14,520 nucleotides of DNA from a bacterium UBP10_UBA1149 (GCA_002311335.1 DBZX01000078.1:15703-30222), one strand, 5' to 3'; positions 1 to 7,606 are shown, counted from the first letter of the stretch. The notes: generated from the letters alone by a model not told the origin. Translations and numbers: made by a program.

Positions 1-1521
1 GGCGGTGAACTCCATCACCAGGGGACGCCCGCTGCGCCGAGTGGCGTCATAAGCTTCAGCCGAAAATTTCTGCCAGGCCAGGCCGGTCGCCTGCGGCGCA
101 GGCGCCGCGACCGAGGCGGTGGCCACCAGCAGCAGGGCCACGCCCGCGGTGCGAGCCAGCGAGCCCGCAGAGATCGAAAGCGGCCCCGGGCGGTCGACAA
201 GGCCGATGTACAACGCGGCCAGGAACACGAAGGCCGGCACGAGCGAAGTCGACAGGGGCTCGGGCAGCACGGGTGCCGCCAGCCTGCAGGCCACCACCAG
301 CAGCGCGCAGCCGAACAAGTGCTCCGCCCAGGCGGGAACGGTGTCCGCGTCAGCTCCCGAGCGGGCCAGCGTCACCAGCGCAAGCGAGGGCAGCAAGGCC
401 ACCACGGCCGCCGCCGCGGCCAGCACCCAAGGTTGAGAAGCGCCTGTTTTCGAAATCGCCACCGTCACCAGGGCAACCAGTGGCGCGCCGAGCAGGCCAG
501 CTGCCATACCCGCGAGAAACAGCCAGGCAACAGCCGAGCCCGGCACCGAACGCGGCGACCGCACCGCCAGGCCCAACGAGCACAAGGCCACGGCCAGCAT
601 CGCCAGCGCTGCCGGGTATACCACCGGGTTGCCGGCCAGTGGACCCGATTCGAGCGAAGCGGCCGCGCCCACCAGCGAGGCAAGTACCAGTGAACTACCT
701 GCCGCGTATGCCAGCAGGCCCACCGACGCCCGCAGCGAGCCCGAGCTCGAGACCTGGTCGAGCGCCCTCGCCGAGGATCCCAGCAGGGGACCGACGCAGG
801 GCACGAGGTTGATCGCCAGCCCCACCAGCAGCAGGCCAAGCAGGAGAGCCCGGCTTCCATCCCGCGACAGTCCGCCGAGCGCGAGCCCGGTGTGATGGCC
901 AAGGTTGCTGTAGTAGCCCAGTCCGGCTCGCTCGGCCGCTTGCAGGGGAACGAACTCTATCGCCAGCGGCACCCTTATGGTCTCGGGTCGCAGGCACAGT
1001 GTTTCGTTGCAGGCCTGGTAGCCGAGTATGGCCACCGCGCGACCACCGGCTGGAGCGATGCGATCGTAGTGCAGTTGGCCGCTGACCGTGATGCTGCCCT
1101 CGTGGGTGTAGATATCGTTGCCCCCGGCAAAGCGGACCCGGGTGCGCTGCGGGGCAGGCCAGGTCAGCTCGGAAACCGACACGCCGTCGGGGAGCTTGAA
1201 ATCGAGACTGGCCGGCACGAGAAACTCGAGACCGGGATCGACAGCGTTGATGTGCCAGCCATCGGCGATAGACAGCGTGAGTTCAACCGTGCTGCTGTCA
1301 CCGGGAAGAAGACGGTTATCACTCAGCTTGAACTCGGCGCGGGCCGGACCCTGGACGGTGGCCGCCCAGGCCGGAACCGCAGCGACAATCCAGATCGCGG
1401 CGGACAACACCGCGGCGGACAACACCGCGGGGCCCAACAGCAGGCCTGGCGCTACAGCTGAACGCTGTCCGGAGATAATCCGCGAGCGTGGTTGCCCTAC
1501 CCCCCTTGAAAAAAACGACAC
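1..1521 (-). CDS. DsbD-like thiol:disulfide interchange protein, 3' end cut by window edge
   Basis: The minus strand is open from about 1521 to the left edge. Reading inwards it shows a signal-type hydrophobic segment ending in AWA; a DsbD alpha-like periplasmic domain with the CNETLC pair (TGC codons at 1009-1011 and 994-996) followed by LRPETIRVPL; then a multi-helix membrane domain with NLVPCVGPLL (Cys codon 796-798). The frame leaves the window at GRPLVMEFTA, which in DsbD directly precedes the thioredoxin WCxxC motif. DsbD passes electrons from cytoplasmic thioredoxin across the inner membrane to periplasmic partners. Oddity: the helix that normally carries the second membrane cysteine (S/TPCTxP) reads GLLGAPLVA here, so that cysteine seems absent. 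The start is uncertain: GTG at 1521 gives a long basic N terminus but has a purine run (GGAGAG) too close to it; GTG at 1425 is an alternative. The family call is firm, full function less so. Confidence 0.82.
   Translation of the reverse strand, partial: MSFFSRGVGQPRSRIISGQRSAVAPGLLLGPAVLSAAVLSAAIWIVAAVPAWAATVQGPARAEFKLSDNRLLPGDSSTVELTLSIADGWHINAVDPGLEFLVPASLDFKLPDGVSVSELTWPAPQRTRVRFAGGNDIYTHEGSITVSGQLHYDRIAPAGGRAVAILGYQACNETLCLRPETIRVPLAIEFVPLQAAERAGLGYYSNLGHHTGLALGGLSRDGSRALLLGLLLVGLAINLVPCVGPLLGSSARALDQVSSSGSLRASVGLLAYAAGSSLVLASLVGAAASLESGPLAGNPVVYPAALAMLAVALCSLGLAVRSPRSVPGSAVAWLFLAGMAAGLLGAPLVALVTVAISKTGASQPWVLAAAAAVVALLPSLALVTLARSGADADTVPAWAEHLFGCALLVVACRLAAPVLPEPLSTSLVPAFVFLAALYIGLVDRPGPLSISAGSLARTAGVALLLVATASVAAPAPQATGLAWQKFSAEAYDATRRSGRPLVMEFTA
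1396..1430. repeat. 15-bp tandem repeat inside the DsbD-like signal peptide
   Basis: The unit CGCGGCGGACAACAC occurs at 1396-1410 and again, identical, at 1411-1425, followed by CGCGG at 1426-1430. On the minus strand it encodes AVLSA-AVLSA in the hydrophobic core of the signal peptide. The unit is a multiple of three, so a duplication lengthens the peptide by five residues without shifting the frame. Confidence 0.85.
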
Positions 1522-1551
1522 GCTCTCCAGCCTACCCGTCCTGGCACCGGT

Positions 1552-1580
1552 TTGCGAGCCTGCTCGCGGCCCGGTATCTC
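1552..1580 (+). promoter_or_regulatory. candidate promoter for the pagL-like gene, with a small dyad in its spacer
   Basis: In the 95-nt gap between the divergent dsbD-like and pagL-like genes, TTGCGA (1552-1557) lies 17 nt before TATCTC (1575-1580), a weak sigma70-like pair. The perfect dyad GCGAG-CCTG-CTCGC sits at 1554-1567. AGGG about 11 nt before the ATG could serve as a weak ribosome binding site. The box matches are partial, so this is only a candidate. Confidence 0.25.
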
Positions 1581-1616
1581 TTGTTACGTGGATATTACGA
1601 GCAGGGCGCAACGACC

Positions 1617-2204
1617 ATGAGAAACGCGGCAAGACTGCTTTCAGCCGTCCTGCTGGCCACATTCTCACTGGGTGCAAACAGCGCGTGGGCAGGCGAGTCG
1701 CCCCCTGCCGACACCGCGAGCGCCACCCTGTCAGGACCGGTAGTCGCGGTGGGCTTTTCCGAAAAGGGCGACGTCTCGATGTACAGCCTCTCGCTGGGAT
1801 ACCGCCACGAACAGCGGGGACCGGATTTTCTTGACGCTGCAGCGCGTCGTCACGGGAGCACAATCGCCACCGTGCTCGAGCCACTGCTCACTTTGTTCGC
1901 CGGTGACCGCGAAAGCTTCGACCTGCAGCTGGTGCCGATGTTGCGCTGGCAGGGAACTGGACAAGGCCTGCTGCGGCCATGGATAGAAGGCGGCGTGGGT
2001 ATAGCGTGGTCGGACCTGCGCGGACTGAACCTGGGTTCGCGCATACTGTTCAGCGACCAGGTCGGAGTCGGCTTCGACCTGCCCACGCCCAGCGGGAAAC
2101 TACTGGCCGTCGGCTACCGCCTGCGCCACCTTTCTCACGCAGGATTGTGGGCCGACGCCAACTCGGGCATCAACACCCACTTTGTCCTCGTGACCATGCG
2201 CTGA
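1617..2204 (+). CDS. PagL-like lipid A 3-O-deacylase (outer membrane)
   Basis: 195 residues from ATG 1617. This start is preferred over the longer frame from 1488 because it begins a clean signal peptide (MRNAARLLSAVLLATFSLG, cleavage after AWA). The mature part alternates in the manner of an outer-membrane beta-barrel (VAVGFSEKGDVSMYSLSLGY, PWIEGGVGIAW, GVGFDLP) and ends in a hydrophobic residue plus MR. The C-terminal GYRLRHLSHAGLWADANSGINTHF matches the PagL/acyloxyacyl hydrolase motif, with the His-x-Ser of the active site (HLS). PagL removes the 3-O acyl chain of lipid A from the outer leaflet. The third catalytic residue in characterised PagL, as I recall it, is Glu just after the NxGI motif; here that place holds Asn. 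Its 3' end faces the RibBX-like gene with 7 nt between stops. Confidence 0.75.
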   Translation: MRNAARLLSAVLLATFSLGANSAWAGESPPADTASATLSGPVVAVGFSEKGDVSMYSLSLGYRHEQRGPDFLDAAARRHGSTIATVLEPLLTLFAGDRESFDLQLVPMLRWQGTGQGLLRPWIEGGVGIAWSDLRGLNLGSRILFSDQVGVGFDLPTPSGKLLAVGYRLRHLSHAGLWADANSGINTHFVLVTMR

Positions 2205-2215
2205 CCCGGGGTCAG
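2201..2215. terminator. 15-bp palindrome holding both stop codons of a convergent pair
   Basis: CTGACCCGGGGTCAG is a perfect palindrome around a central G. The TGA of the pagL-like gene (2202-2204) and the TGA of the RibBX-like gene (2212-2214, minus strand) occupy its two arms. RNA from either strand could fold into a short GC hairpin, but neither side has a T tract, so a terminator role is inferred only. Confidence 0.4.
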
Positions 2216-3399
2216 GTCGTCTTAGCGCCCGAGGTGAGATCGTCGGGCACGGCGATGGGCACCGTCTCGACTACTTCCAGACCGTAGCCGGCCAGGTTGG
2301 GCAGCCTCGGTGGAGTGTTGGTGAGCAGCCTTATCTGCCTCACGCCCAGGTCTCGCAGGATCTGTGCGCCGATGCCGTAGTCCTTGAATGCCGCCAAGCG
2401 GCTGGCTGGACTGGTGGACACGACCCCGTCGCTACCAGCTGACAGCGACTCTGCACCGCGCCCGTGTCGCCGCACGTACAGCACTACGCCCGCCCCCTCT
2501 TCGTCGATGCGCCGCATGGATGCCTCGAGCAGGGCGCCGGTGTTGCGGTGGCTGTAAGCAAAAACGTCGCCGGGCAGGTACTCGGCGTGGGTGCGCACCA
2601 GTACCGGCTTGTCGGGGTCGATCTTGCCTTTGACCAGGGCTACGTGCTCGCCGTCTTCCACGTCGCTGCCATACACGTGGATCTCGAACTCGCCGGCGCT
2701 GCGCGTGGGTAACCGCGACGACGCGAGACGTTTGACCAGCGACTCGGTCTGCAACCTGTACTGTATAAGGTCGGCGATGGTCGCAATCCTGATCGAGTGG
2801 CGCTGGCTGAACTCCACCAGCTCGGGCATGCGTGCCATCGTGCCGTCCTCGTTGAGAATCTCGCAGATGACACCGGCCGCCGACAACCCGGCAAGGCGCG
2901 CCATGTCCACCGACCCCTCGGTCTGCCCAGTGCGAACCAGCACGCCACCGTCGCGGGCGCGCAGCGGAAACACGTGCCCCGGGCTCAGAAAATCAGACGC
3001 CGTGGCCCCCTCGCGTACCGCCTCCCTGATGGTAAGCGCGCGATCGGACGCGGTCATGCCCAGGCCACCGCACTTGCGCGAATCTATCGACACCGTGAAA
3101 CCGGTGCCCAGCGGAGTGGTGTTTTCAGGCACCATCATGCGCAGCCCGAGTTCGTCGGCCCGCGAAGTCGTCAGCGGCAGGCATATAAGCCCACGGGCCT
3201 CGCGCATCATGAAATTGATGTGCTCGGGCGTCACCTTGTCGGCGGCGACAAAGATGTCACCCTCGTTCTCACGGTCCTCGTCATCCACGAGGATTATCAT
3301 CCGCCCGAGGCGTATGTCCTCGACCGCGTCTTCTATCGAACTGACGGGCGAGTTGCCCCCGGCGAGCCCGCTTTCCTGTCCTGTGTCGTTATCGGTCAC
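2212..3399 (-). CDS. RibBX-like protein: DHBP synthase domain fused to a degenerate GTP cyclohydrolase II domain
   Basis: 395 residues from GTG 3399. Residues about 22-215 are the 3,4-dihydroxy-2-butanone-4-phosphate synthase (RibB) domain, with VDDEDRENEGD (38-48), PGHVFPLRA (140-148) and AGVICEILNEDGTMAR (175-190). Residues about 229-385 align with GTP cyclohydrolase II, with EHVALVKG (251-258) and DYGIGAQILRDLGV (340-353). The three zinc cysteines of GCH II are gone: SECLTGD reads AEYLPGD (Tyr274) and RCDCG reads HRNTG (Arg285, Thr287); RQEGRG reads RRHGRG. This matches RibBX proteins, described as lacking GCH II activity. The RibB part is also unusual: GHTE reads GQTE (Gln159) and GTTTGIS reads CGGLGMT (110-116). 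It is likely the last gene of the glm run, after a 65-nt gap. Ribose-phosphate chemistry for riboflavin is the default role; a non-catalytic role is possible. Confidence 0.85.
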   Translation of the reverse strand: MTDNDTGQESGLAGGNSPVSSIEDAVEDIRLGRMIILVDDEDRENEGDIFVAADKVTPEHINFMMREARGLICLPLTTSRADELGLRMMVPENTTPLGTGFTVSIDSRKCGGLGMTASDRALTIREAVREGATASDFLSPGHVFPLRARDGGVLVRTGQTEGSVDMARLAGLSAAGVICEILNEDGTMARMPELVEFSQRHSIRIATIADLIQYRLQTESLVKRLASSRLPTRSAGEFEIHVYGSDVEDGEHVALVKGKIDPDKPVLVRTHAEYLPGDVFAYSHRNTGALLEASMRRIDEEGAGVVLYVRRHGRGAESLSAGSDGVVSTSPASRLAAFKDYGIGAQILRDLGVRQIRLLTNTPPRLPNLAGYGLEVVETVPIAVPDDLTSGAKTT

Positions 3400-3404
3400 T
3401 GAGT

Positions 3405-3418
3405 GGGCTTTATAGCCC
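3405..3418. other. small dyad just upstream of the RibBX-like start
   Basis: GGGCT-TTAT-AGCCC is a perfect 5-bp dyad six nt before the GTG start codon (3399) in the 65-nt gap between glmS and the RibBX-like gene. It could mask the ribosome binding region, where no good Shine-Dalgarno sequence is visible. The gap is too short for an FMN riboswitch and shows none of its conserved stems. The arms are short, so chance is possible. Confidence 0.3.
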
Positions 3419-3464
3419 TGACGCGGGGTAGAGAAAACGGGGGGGCTTTCGAGCTGGCGGGCGC

Positions 3465-5294
3465 CTACTCGACGGTGACGCTCTTGGCGAGATTACGCGG
3501 CTGGTCCACGTCGGTGCCGCGCTCAACGGCCATGTGGTAGGCCAGCAACTGCAGCGGCACGGTGAGCAGCACCGGGAGCAACGACGTGCTCGTGCTGGGC
3601 ACGGTTATCACGCACTCGGCCACCGCCCTGAGGTCGTCGTCGGCATTATCAGTGATGGCAATAATACGACCACCTCGTGCCTCGACCTCGCGCAGGTTGC
3701 TCAGGGTTTTCTCGTAGACCTCGTCACGCGGGATGAGCACGACCACCGGGAGGTTCTCGTCTATCAGCGCGATGGGCCCGTGCTTCATCTCACCGGCGGG
3801 GTAGCCCTCGGCGTGTATGTAAGAAATCTCCTTGAGCTTGAGCGCACCCTCAAGGGCTATGGGGTAGTTGATGCCACGACCGAGAAAGAGCAGGTCGGAG
3901 GCCGATGCAAAACGACGCGCTACCTTTTCGACCTCGGCCTCGCACTGCAGGGTTTTTTCTACCAACGCGGGCAGCTGCACCAGTGCCTTTATGCACTCGC
4001 CCTCGAGCTGCCGGTCAACGGTTCCGGCGCGGTCGCCCAGGTAGAGGCCCAGCAGGTACAGCGCCGTGAGTTGGGTGGTGAACGCCTTGGTACTGGCAAC
4101 GCTGATCTCGGGGCCGGCGTGGGTGTAGATGACCGCGTCGGCCTTGCGCGCGATGGACGAGTCGACCACGTTGCACACCGCCAACACTGGCGCGCCGCGC
4201 TCGCGCGCCGACTCCATTGCCGCCAGCGTGTCAGCCGTTTCACCTGACTGCGACACCACCACCGCCAGCGTGTGTTCGTCGACCAGCGGATCGCGGTAGC
4301 GAAACTCGCTGCCGTAATCAACCTCGGTGGGCAGCCTCGCGAAACGCTCGAGTATGAACTTGCCCACGAGACAGGAGTGCCACGCCGTACCACAGGCAAC
4401 CATGGTCGCCCGCTTTATGCCGTCGAGGCGGTCGGCGATAACGTCGAGTTCGGGCAGGGCCACGCGACTGCTCTCCTGGGCAATACGCCCACGGGTGGTG
4501 TCGATGATGGCCTGCGACTGCTCGTGTATCTCCTTGATGAGAAAATGCTTGTACCCGCCCTTGCGGGCCGTGACCGGATCCCAGGTGATGCGCCGGGCTT
4601 TCCTGATGACCTCGGCGCCCGAAAAATCCGACAGCGAGACTCCATCGGTGGTCAGCTCGGCTACCTCGCCGTCTTCGAGAAAGACCACGTCGCGGGTGTA
4701 CTCAAGCAGGGCGGGTACGTCCGAGGCCACGAAGCTCTCGCCCTCTCCCAGCCCTATGACCACCGGCGTGGCGTTCTTTACCGCCACCAGCCGCCCGGGC
4801 TCAGTGGCCGACATGACCACGATGGCAAACGAACCGTCGAGAAGCCCTATCGTCGAGCGGACCGCCGCGAGCAGGTCGCCTGATTTCTTGAGCTCGAGGT
4901 CGACCAGGTGGGATATCACCTCGGTGTCGGTCTCGGACTGTATCTCCCGGCCCTGCTTGCGCAGCTGTTCGCGCAGTTCGACGTAGTTTTCGATTATGCC
5001 GTTGTGAATAAGAACGACGTCGCCTGCGCGGTGCGGATGCGCGTTTTCTTCGGACGGCCGCCCGTGCGTAGCCCAGCGCGTGTGGCCGATGCCCAAGCTG
5101 CCCTCCACCGGGTTCTCGGCCAGCACGGCCACCAGGTTGTCGAGCTTGCCCACGGCGCGGCGCACTTCTATTTTGCCACCGTTAAGCGTCGCCACCCCGG
5201 CCGAATCGTAACCTCGGTACTCGAGCTTACGCAGGCCGGCTACCAATACCTCGTCGGCTGGCCTCGAGCCTACGTAACCTACAATGCCGCACAC
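3465..5294 (-). CDS. glmS: glutamine--fructose-6-phosphate aminotransferase (isomerizing)
   Basis: 609 residues, the same length as the E. coli enzyme. It converts fructose-6-phosphate and glutamine to glucosamine-6-phosphate, the entry step to UDP-GlcNAc, in the cytoplasm. The N-terminal glutamine amidotransferase starts MCGIVGYVGS with the nucleophile Cys2, then LEYRGYDSAG, GHTRWATHG, HNGIIENY and ETDTEVISHL. Two SIS sugar-isomerase domains follow: MVACGTAWHS and VSQSGETADT, STKAFTTQ in the first; LGRGINYPIALEGALKLKE and EMKHGPIALID in the second. The C terminus PRNLAKSVTVE carries the conserved lysine. The GTG start is fixed by the need for Cys as residue 2. One nucleotide separates it from the glmU stop (TGA-C-GTG), which implies translational coupling. 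No glmS ribozyme could fit upstream. Confidence 0.98.
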   Translation of the reverse strand: MCGIVGYVGSRPADEVLVAGLRKLEYRGYDSAGVATLNGGKIEVRRAVGKLDNLVAVLAENPVEGSLGIGHTRWATHGRPSEENAHPHRAGDVVLIHNGIIENYVELREQLRKQGREIQSETDTEVISHLVDLELKKSGDLLAAVRSTIGLLDGSFAIVVMSATEPGRLVAVKNATPVVIGLGEGESFVASDVPALLEYTRDVVFLEDGEVAELTTDGVSLSDFSGAEVIRKARRITWDPVTARKGGYKHFLIKEIHEQSQAIIDTTRGRIAQESSRVALPELDVIADRLDGIKRATMVACGTAWHSCLVGKFILERFARLPTEVDYGSEFRYRDPLVDEHTLAVVVSQSGETADTLAAMESARERGAPVLAVCNVVDSSIARKADAVIYTHAGPEISVASTKAFTTQLTALYLLGLYLGDRAGTVDRQLEGECIKALVQLPALVEKTLQCEAEVEKVARRFASASDLLFLGRGINYPIALEGALKLKEISYIHAEGYPAGEMKHGPIALIDENLPVVVLIPRDEVYEKTLSNLREVEARGGRIIAITDNADDDLRAVAECVITVPSTSTSLLPVLLTVPLQLLAYHMAVERGTDVDQPRNLAKSVTVE

Positions 5295-5295
5295 G

Positions 5296-6756
5296 TCAGG
5301 AAACGCTCCCCTTCTTGAGTCGCTTCATGCGGCGGCGAAAACCCGCGACCCAGCCCTTGCGCACCCGCTGCGGCTTGTCATTGAACACCAGCGCGCCGTC
5401 TTCCACGTCGCTGGACACCGTCGAGCCTGCAGCAACGTAGCTGTCGTTACCCAGCCGTACCGGCGCCACCAACTGGGTGTCGCTGCCTATCTGCACCCGG
5501 TCTCCTATGATGGTCGGGTACTTCTGGTAGCCGTCGTAGTTGCAGGTGATGGTTCCCGCGCCCACGTTCACGTCCCTGCCAAGCTGCGCATCGCCGATGT
5601 AACTGAGGTGATTGGCCTTCGAGCCACGGCCGAGCCGGCTTTTCTTGATCTCAACAAAATTGCCCACCTGAACTTCCTCGTCCAGGTGGGCTTCGGGTCG
5701 CAGGTGCGCGTATGGTCCCAGCAGTGAACCCTTGCCTACTCTGGCCTCGGTGGCCACCACGCCCCAGCGCAGGTGTACGCGGTCGCCGACCTGGCTGTCA
5801 TTGATAAAACAGTTGCCGTCGAGCACGCAGTTGCGGCCGATACGCGTGTTGCCCCAGATGCGAGCGCCGGGACCGACCACGGTGTCGCGGCCCAGGCGCG
5901 CGTCGCAGGAAAGAGTCACCGTGGCCGGATCGAGAAAGCTCACTCCCTTGTCCATCCAGCCGGCTATCAGTCGTTCCTGCATCAGCATCTCTGCCTGCGC
6001 CAGGTCATGCCGGGAGTTTACTCCCAGCCCTTCGCTATCGTCGTCCATCACCCAGGCGGCGGCGCTGTCCCTGGCCGAGGCCACGGCCAACAGGTCGGTA
6101 AGATAGTACTCGCCCACGGCGTTGTCCCTGCCGAGCCCGGCCAGGGCCTTGAGCATGAAGCGGGCATCGAAACACCAGGTGCCACTGTTGACCTCGAAGA
6201 CCTCGCGCTGAGCAGCTGTGGCGTCGCGGTGTTCGACGACCGACAGTCGGCCGTCCATTTCTCTTATAATGCGCCCGTAGCCAGAGGGGTCGTCTACCGC
6301 CATGCCCAGCACCGTGGCCAGGGCAGCCTTGCGGCCATGCTGCTTGAGCAGCGAGCGCAGGGTTGAGGTCGTCAGCAAGGGAACGTCACCGCACAGTACG
6401 AGCACGTCGCCATCGAAGCCGCGTAGAGCCGATCTTGCCTGCAACACCGCGTGGCCGGTTCCGAGCTGCTCGGCCTGCAACACACAGCGCAGATCACCGC
6501 CGTCACCGTCACCCACGCGAGCGCGCACGGCCTCGGCACCATTACCCACCACCACCACGAGGCGCTCGGGCTTGAGCGCCCGCGCCGACGCGAGCACGTG
6601 GTCTATCATCGTCCGGCCGGCCACCTCGTGCAGCACCTTGGGCAGGTCTGAGCGCATGCGCTTGCCCTCGCCAGCTGCCAGTACGACCACCGCGAGGGGT
6701 CGCCGCGCACGGCCCGTTGTTTTTCGAGTTTTGTCAGTCGCCATGTCTTTTTCCAT
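5296..6756 (-). CDS. glmU: bifunctional N-acetylglucosamine-1-phosphate uridyltransferase / glucosamine-1-phosphate acetyltransferase
   Basis: 486 residues. It makes UDP-GlcNAc for peptidoglycan and lipid A from glucosamine-1-phosphate, acetyl-CoA and UTP. The N-terminal pyrophosphorylase shows VLAAGEGKRM (about 25-34), PKVLHEVAG, QAEQLGTGHA, LCGDVPLL, GYGRIIRE, NSGTWCFD and GVNSRHDL. The C-terminal left-handed beta-helix has hexapeptide repeats, EIKKSRLGRGSKANHLSYIGD with the catalytic His, GAGTITCNYDG and IGSDTQLVAPV. Residues 1-19 are a basic tail longer than usual. ATG 6756 is the longest start; ATG 6744, with GGA seven nt upstream, is equally good and would overlap the preceding gene by 11 nt instead of 23. 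glmS follows 1 nt after the stop, so the order fits a UDP-GlcNAc operon. Confidence 0.97.
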   Translation of the reverse strand: MEKDMATDKTRKTTGRARRPLAVVVLAAGEGKRMRSDLPKVLHEVAGRTMIDHVLASARALKPERLVVVVGNGAEAVRARVGDGDGGDLRCVLQAEQLGTGHAVLQARSALRGFDGDVLVLCGDVPLLTTSTLRSLLKQHGRKAALATVLGMAVDDPSGYGRIIREMDGRLSVVEHRDATAAQREVFEVNSGTWCFDARFMLKALAGLGRDNAVGEYYLTDLLAVASARDSAAAWVMDDDSEGLGVNSRHDLAQAEMLMQERLIAGWMDKGVSFLDPATVTLSCDARLGRDTVVGPGARIWGNTRIGRNCVLDGNCFINDSQVGDRVHLRWGVVATEARVGKGSLLGPYAHLRPEAHLDEEVQVGNFVEIKKSRLGRGSKANHLSYIGDAQLGRDVNVGAGTITCNYDGYQKYPTIIGDRVQIGSDTQLVAPVRLGNDSYVAAGSTVSSDVEDGALVFNDKPQRVRKGWVAGFRRRMKRLKKGSVS

Positions 6757-7606
6757 CCAGCAGCCCCGACAGGGGGTCCTCGCCGGGTTTCCATTGTATC
6801 AATCCCCCGGTGTCCTGCGCGATAATGAATACACCCCCGGGCAGCAGGGCCAGCCCTTCGGGCAGAAAACCCGGAATCCTGAACGTTCCGTGGGCCGAAC
6901 CGTCACGTCCGACCAGCGCCACGCGCCCCGAAAGCGCGCTCGTTATGAGAAAAATCTCGCGCCCGGGCAGCCACACGATCGCCGAAAGTGCGGCCGGGCC
7001 CAGTTCGTGGGCAGCCACTATGCGAGCAACAGCGTCGCCCTGTCCACTGCGCAGGGGCAGCAACAGCTCGAGCAGGGCGGGGGGGTCGTTCTGGTTGACT
7101 GCAAAGAAGCTGCCTCCCTCGGCCTGCTCGGACGAAGCGACAAAAGTAAGTCCTTCGAGCCCATCGCCGCCGGGCTTGATGTACTCGCGGTCGCCCGCCC
7201 AGCCCCGGTCAAGACGAAAGCGCCTGAGGACTTTGAAGGAGTCGGGGTCTATCTCGACGATCTCGTCGGGTCCCTCGCGCAGCACGTAGACCAGCCCGCT
7301 CGAGGGATCGCAGGTCACGCCTTCGAGGTCGCCACCGAGCACCGACATGCGAAGCAGTTCTCCGTCGAGACCCACTTCGGCCACGTCTCCCTCGTCACCC
7401 ACCACGAAAAGCGTGTTGCGCCCCGGGTGCAGCACCAGGCCCGAAGGCTCGCGCAAGCGGGCCAGCTCCCACTGCTGCGTGGCTGCCGATCCGGCAGCCC
7501 CCAGGCCCGCGCCCGCCGACAAGCCCAGCAGCAACGCCAGGGCCGACAGCCGTAGAATCCGAGCATAAAGCCTGCGGGATAAGAACTTTTGCCTGATTGA
7601 GATCAC
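6734..7606 (-). CDS. secreted SdiA-regulated-type (YjiK-like) beta-propeller protein
   Basis: 290 residues from GTG 7606. A basic N terminus and hydrophobic stretch (ILRLSALALLLGLSAGAGLG) form a signal peptide, so the protein is probably periplasmic or anchored. The rest looks like blades of a beta-propeller: LREPSGLVLHPGRNTLFVVGD, GDLEGVTCDPSSGLVYVLRE, DGLEGLTFV and FLPEGLALLPGGVFIIAQD. The repeated LEG(L/V) pattern and the 'LSG...NTLFVV...' opening match the SdiA-regulated domain as I know it; members have no firmly established enzyme activity. It is the first gene of the run and its 3' end overlaps glmU, so it is probably co-transcribed and translationally coupled with UDP-GlcNAc synthesis. 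A sensor or binding role in the envelope is only a guess. Confidence in the gene is high, in the family moderate. Confidence 0.7.
   Translation of the reverse strand: MISIRQKFLSRRLYARILRLSALALLLGLSAGAGLGAAGSAATQQWELARLREPSGLVLHPGRNTLFVVGDEGDVAEVGLDGELLRMSVLGGDLEGVTCDPSSGLVYVLREGPDEIVEIDPDSFKVLRRFRLDRGWAGDREYIKPGGDGLEGLTFVASSEQAEGGSFFAVNQNDPPALLELLLPLRSGQGDAVARIVAAHELGPAALSAIVWLPGREIFLITSALSGRVALVGRDGSAHGTFRIPGFLPEGLALLPGGVFIIAQDTGGLIQWKPGEDPLSGLLDGKRHGD

Noticed and set aside
1118..1834. A 238-codon plus-strand open frame
   Set aside because: It overlaps the DsbD-like coding frame and the pagL-like gene in other frames, and its translation is low-complexity Arg/Pro/Ala/Ser typical of a shadow frame in GC-rich DNA.
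2591..3415. A 274-codon plus-strand open frame opposite the RibBX-like gene
   Set aside because: The minus-strand frame is a clear RibBA family protein; the opposite frame has no recognisable motif and mirrors its codons.
3400..3464. FMN riboswitch before the RibBX-like gene
   Set aside because: The gap is only 65 nt and lacks the conserved multi-stem RFN sequence.
5295..5295. glmS ribozyme
   Set aside because: glmU ends one nucleotide before glmS, leaving no leader for the ribozyme.
6302..7555. A 417-codon plus-strand open frame across glmU and the propeller gene
   Set aside because: It lies antisense to two well-supported genes and its product is basic and low-complexity with no domain signal.
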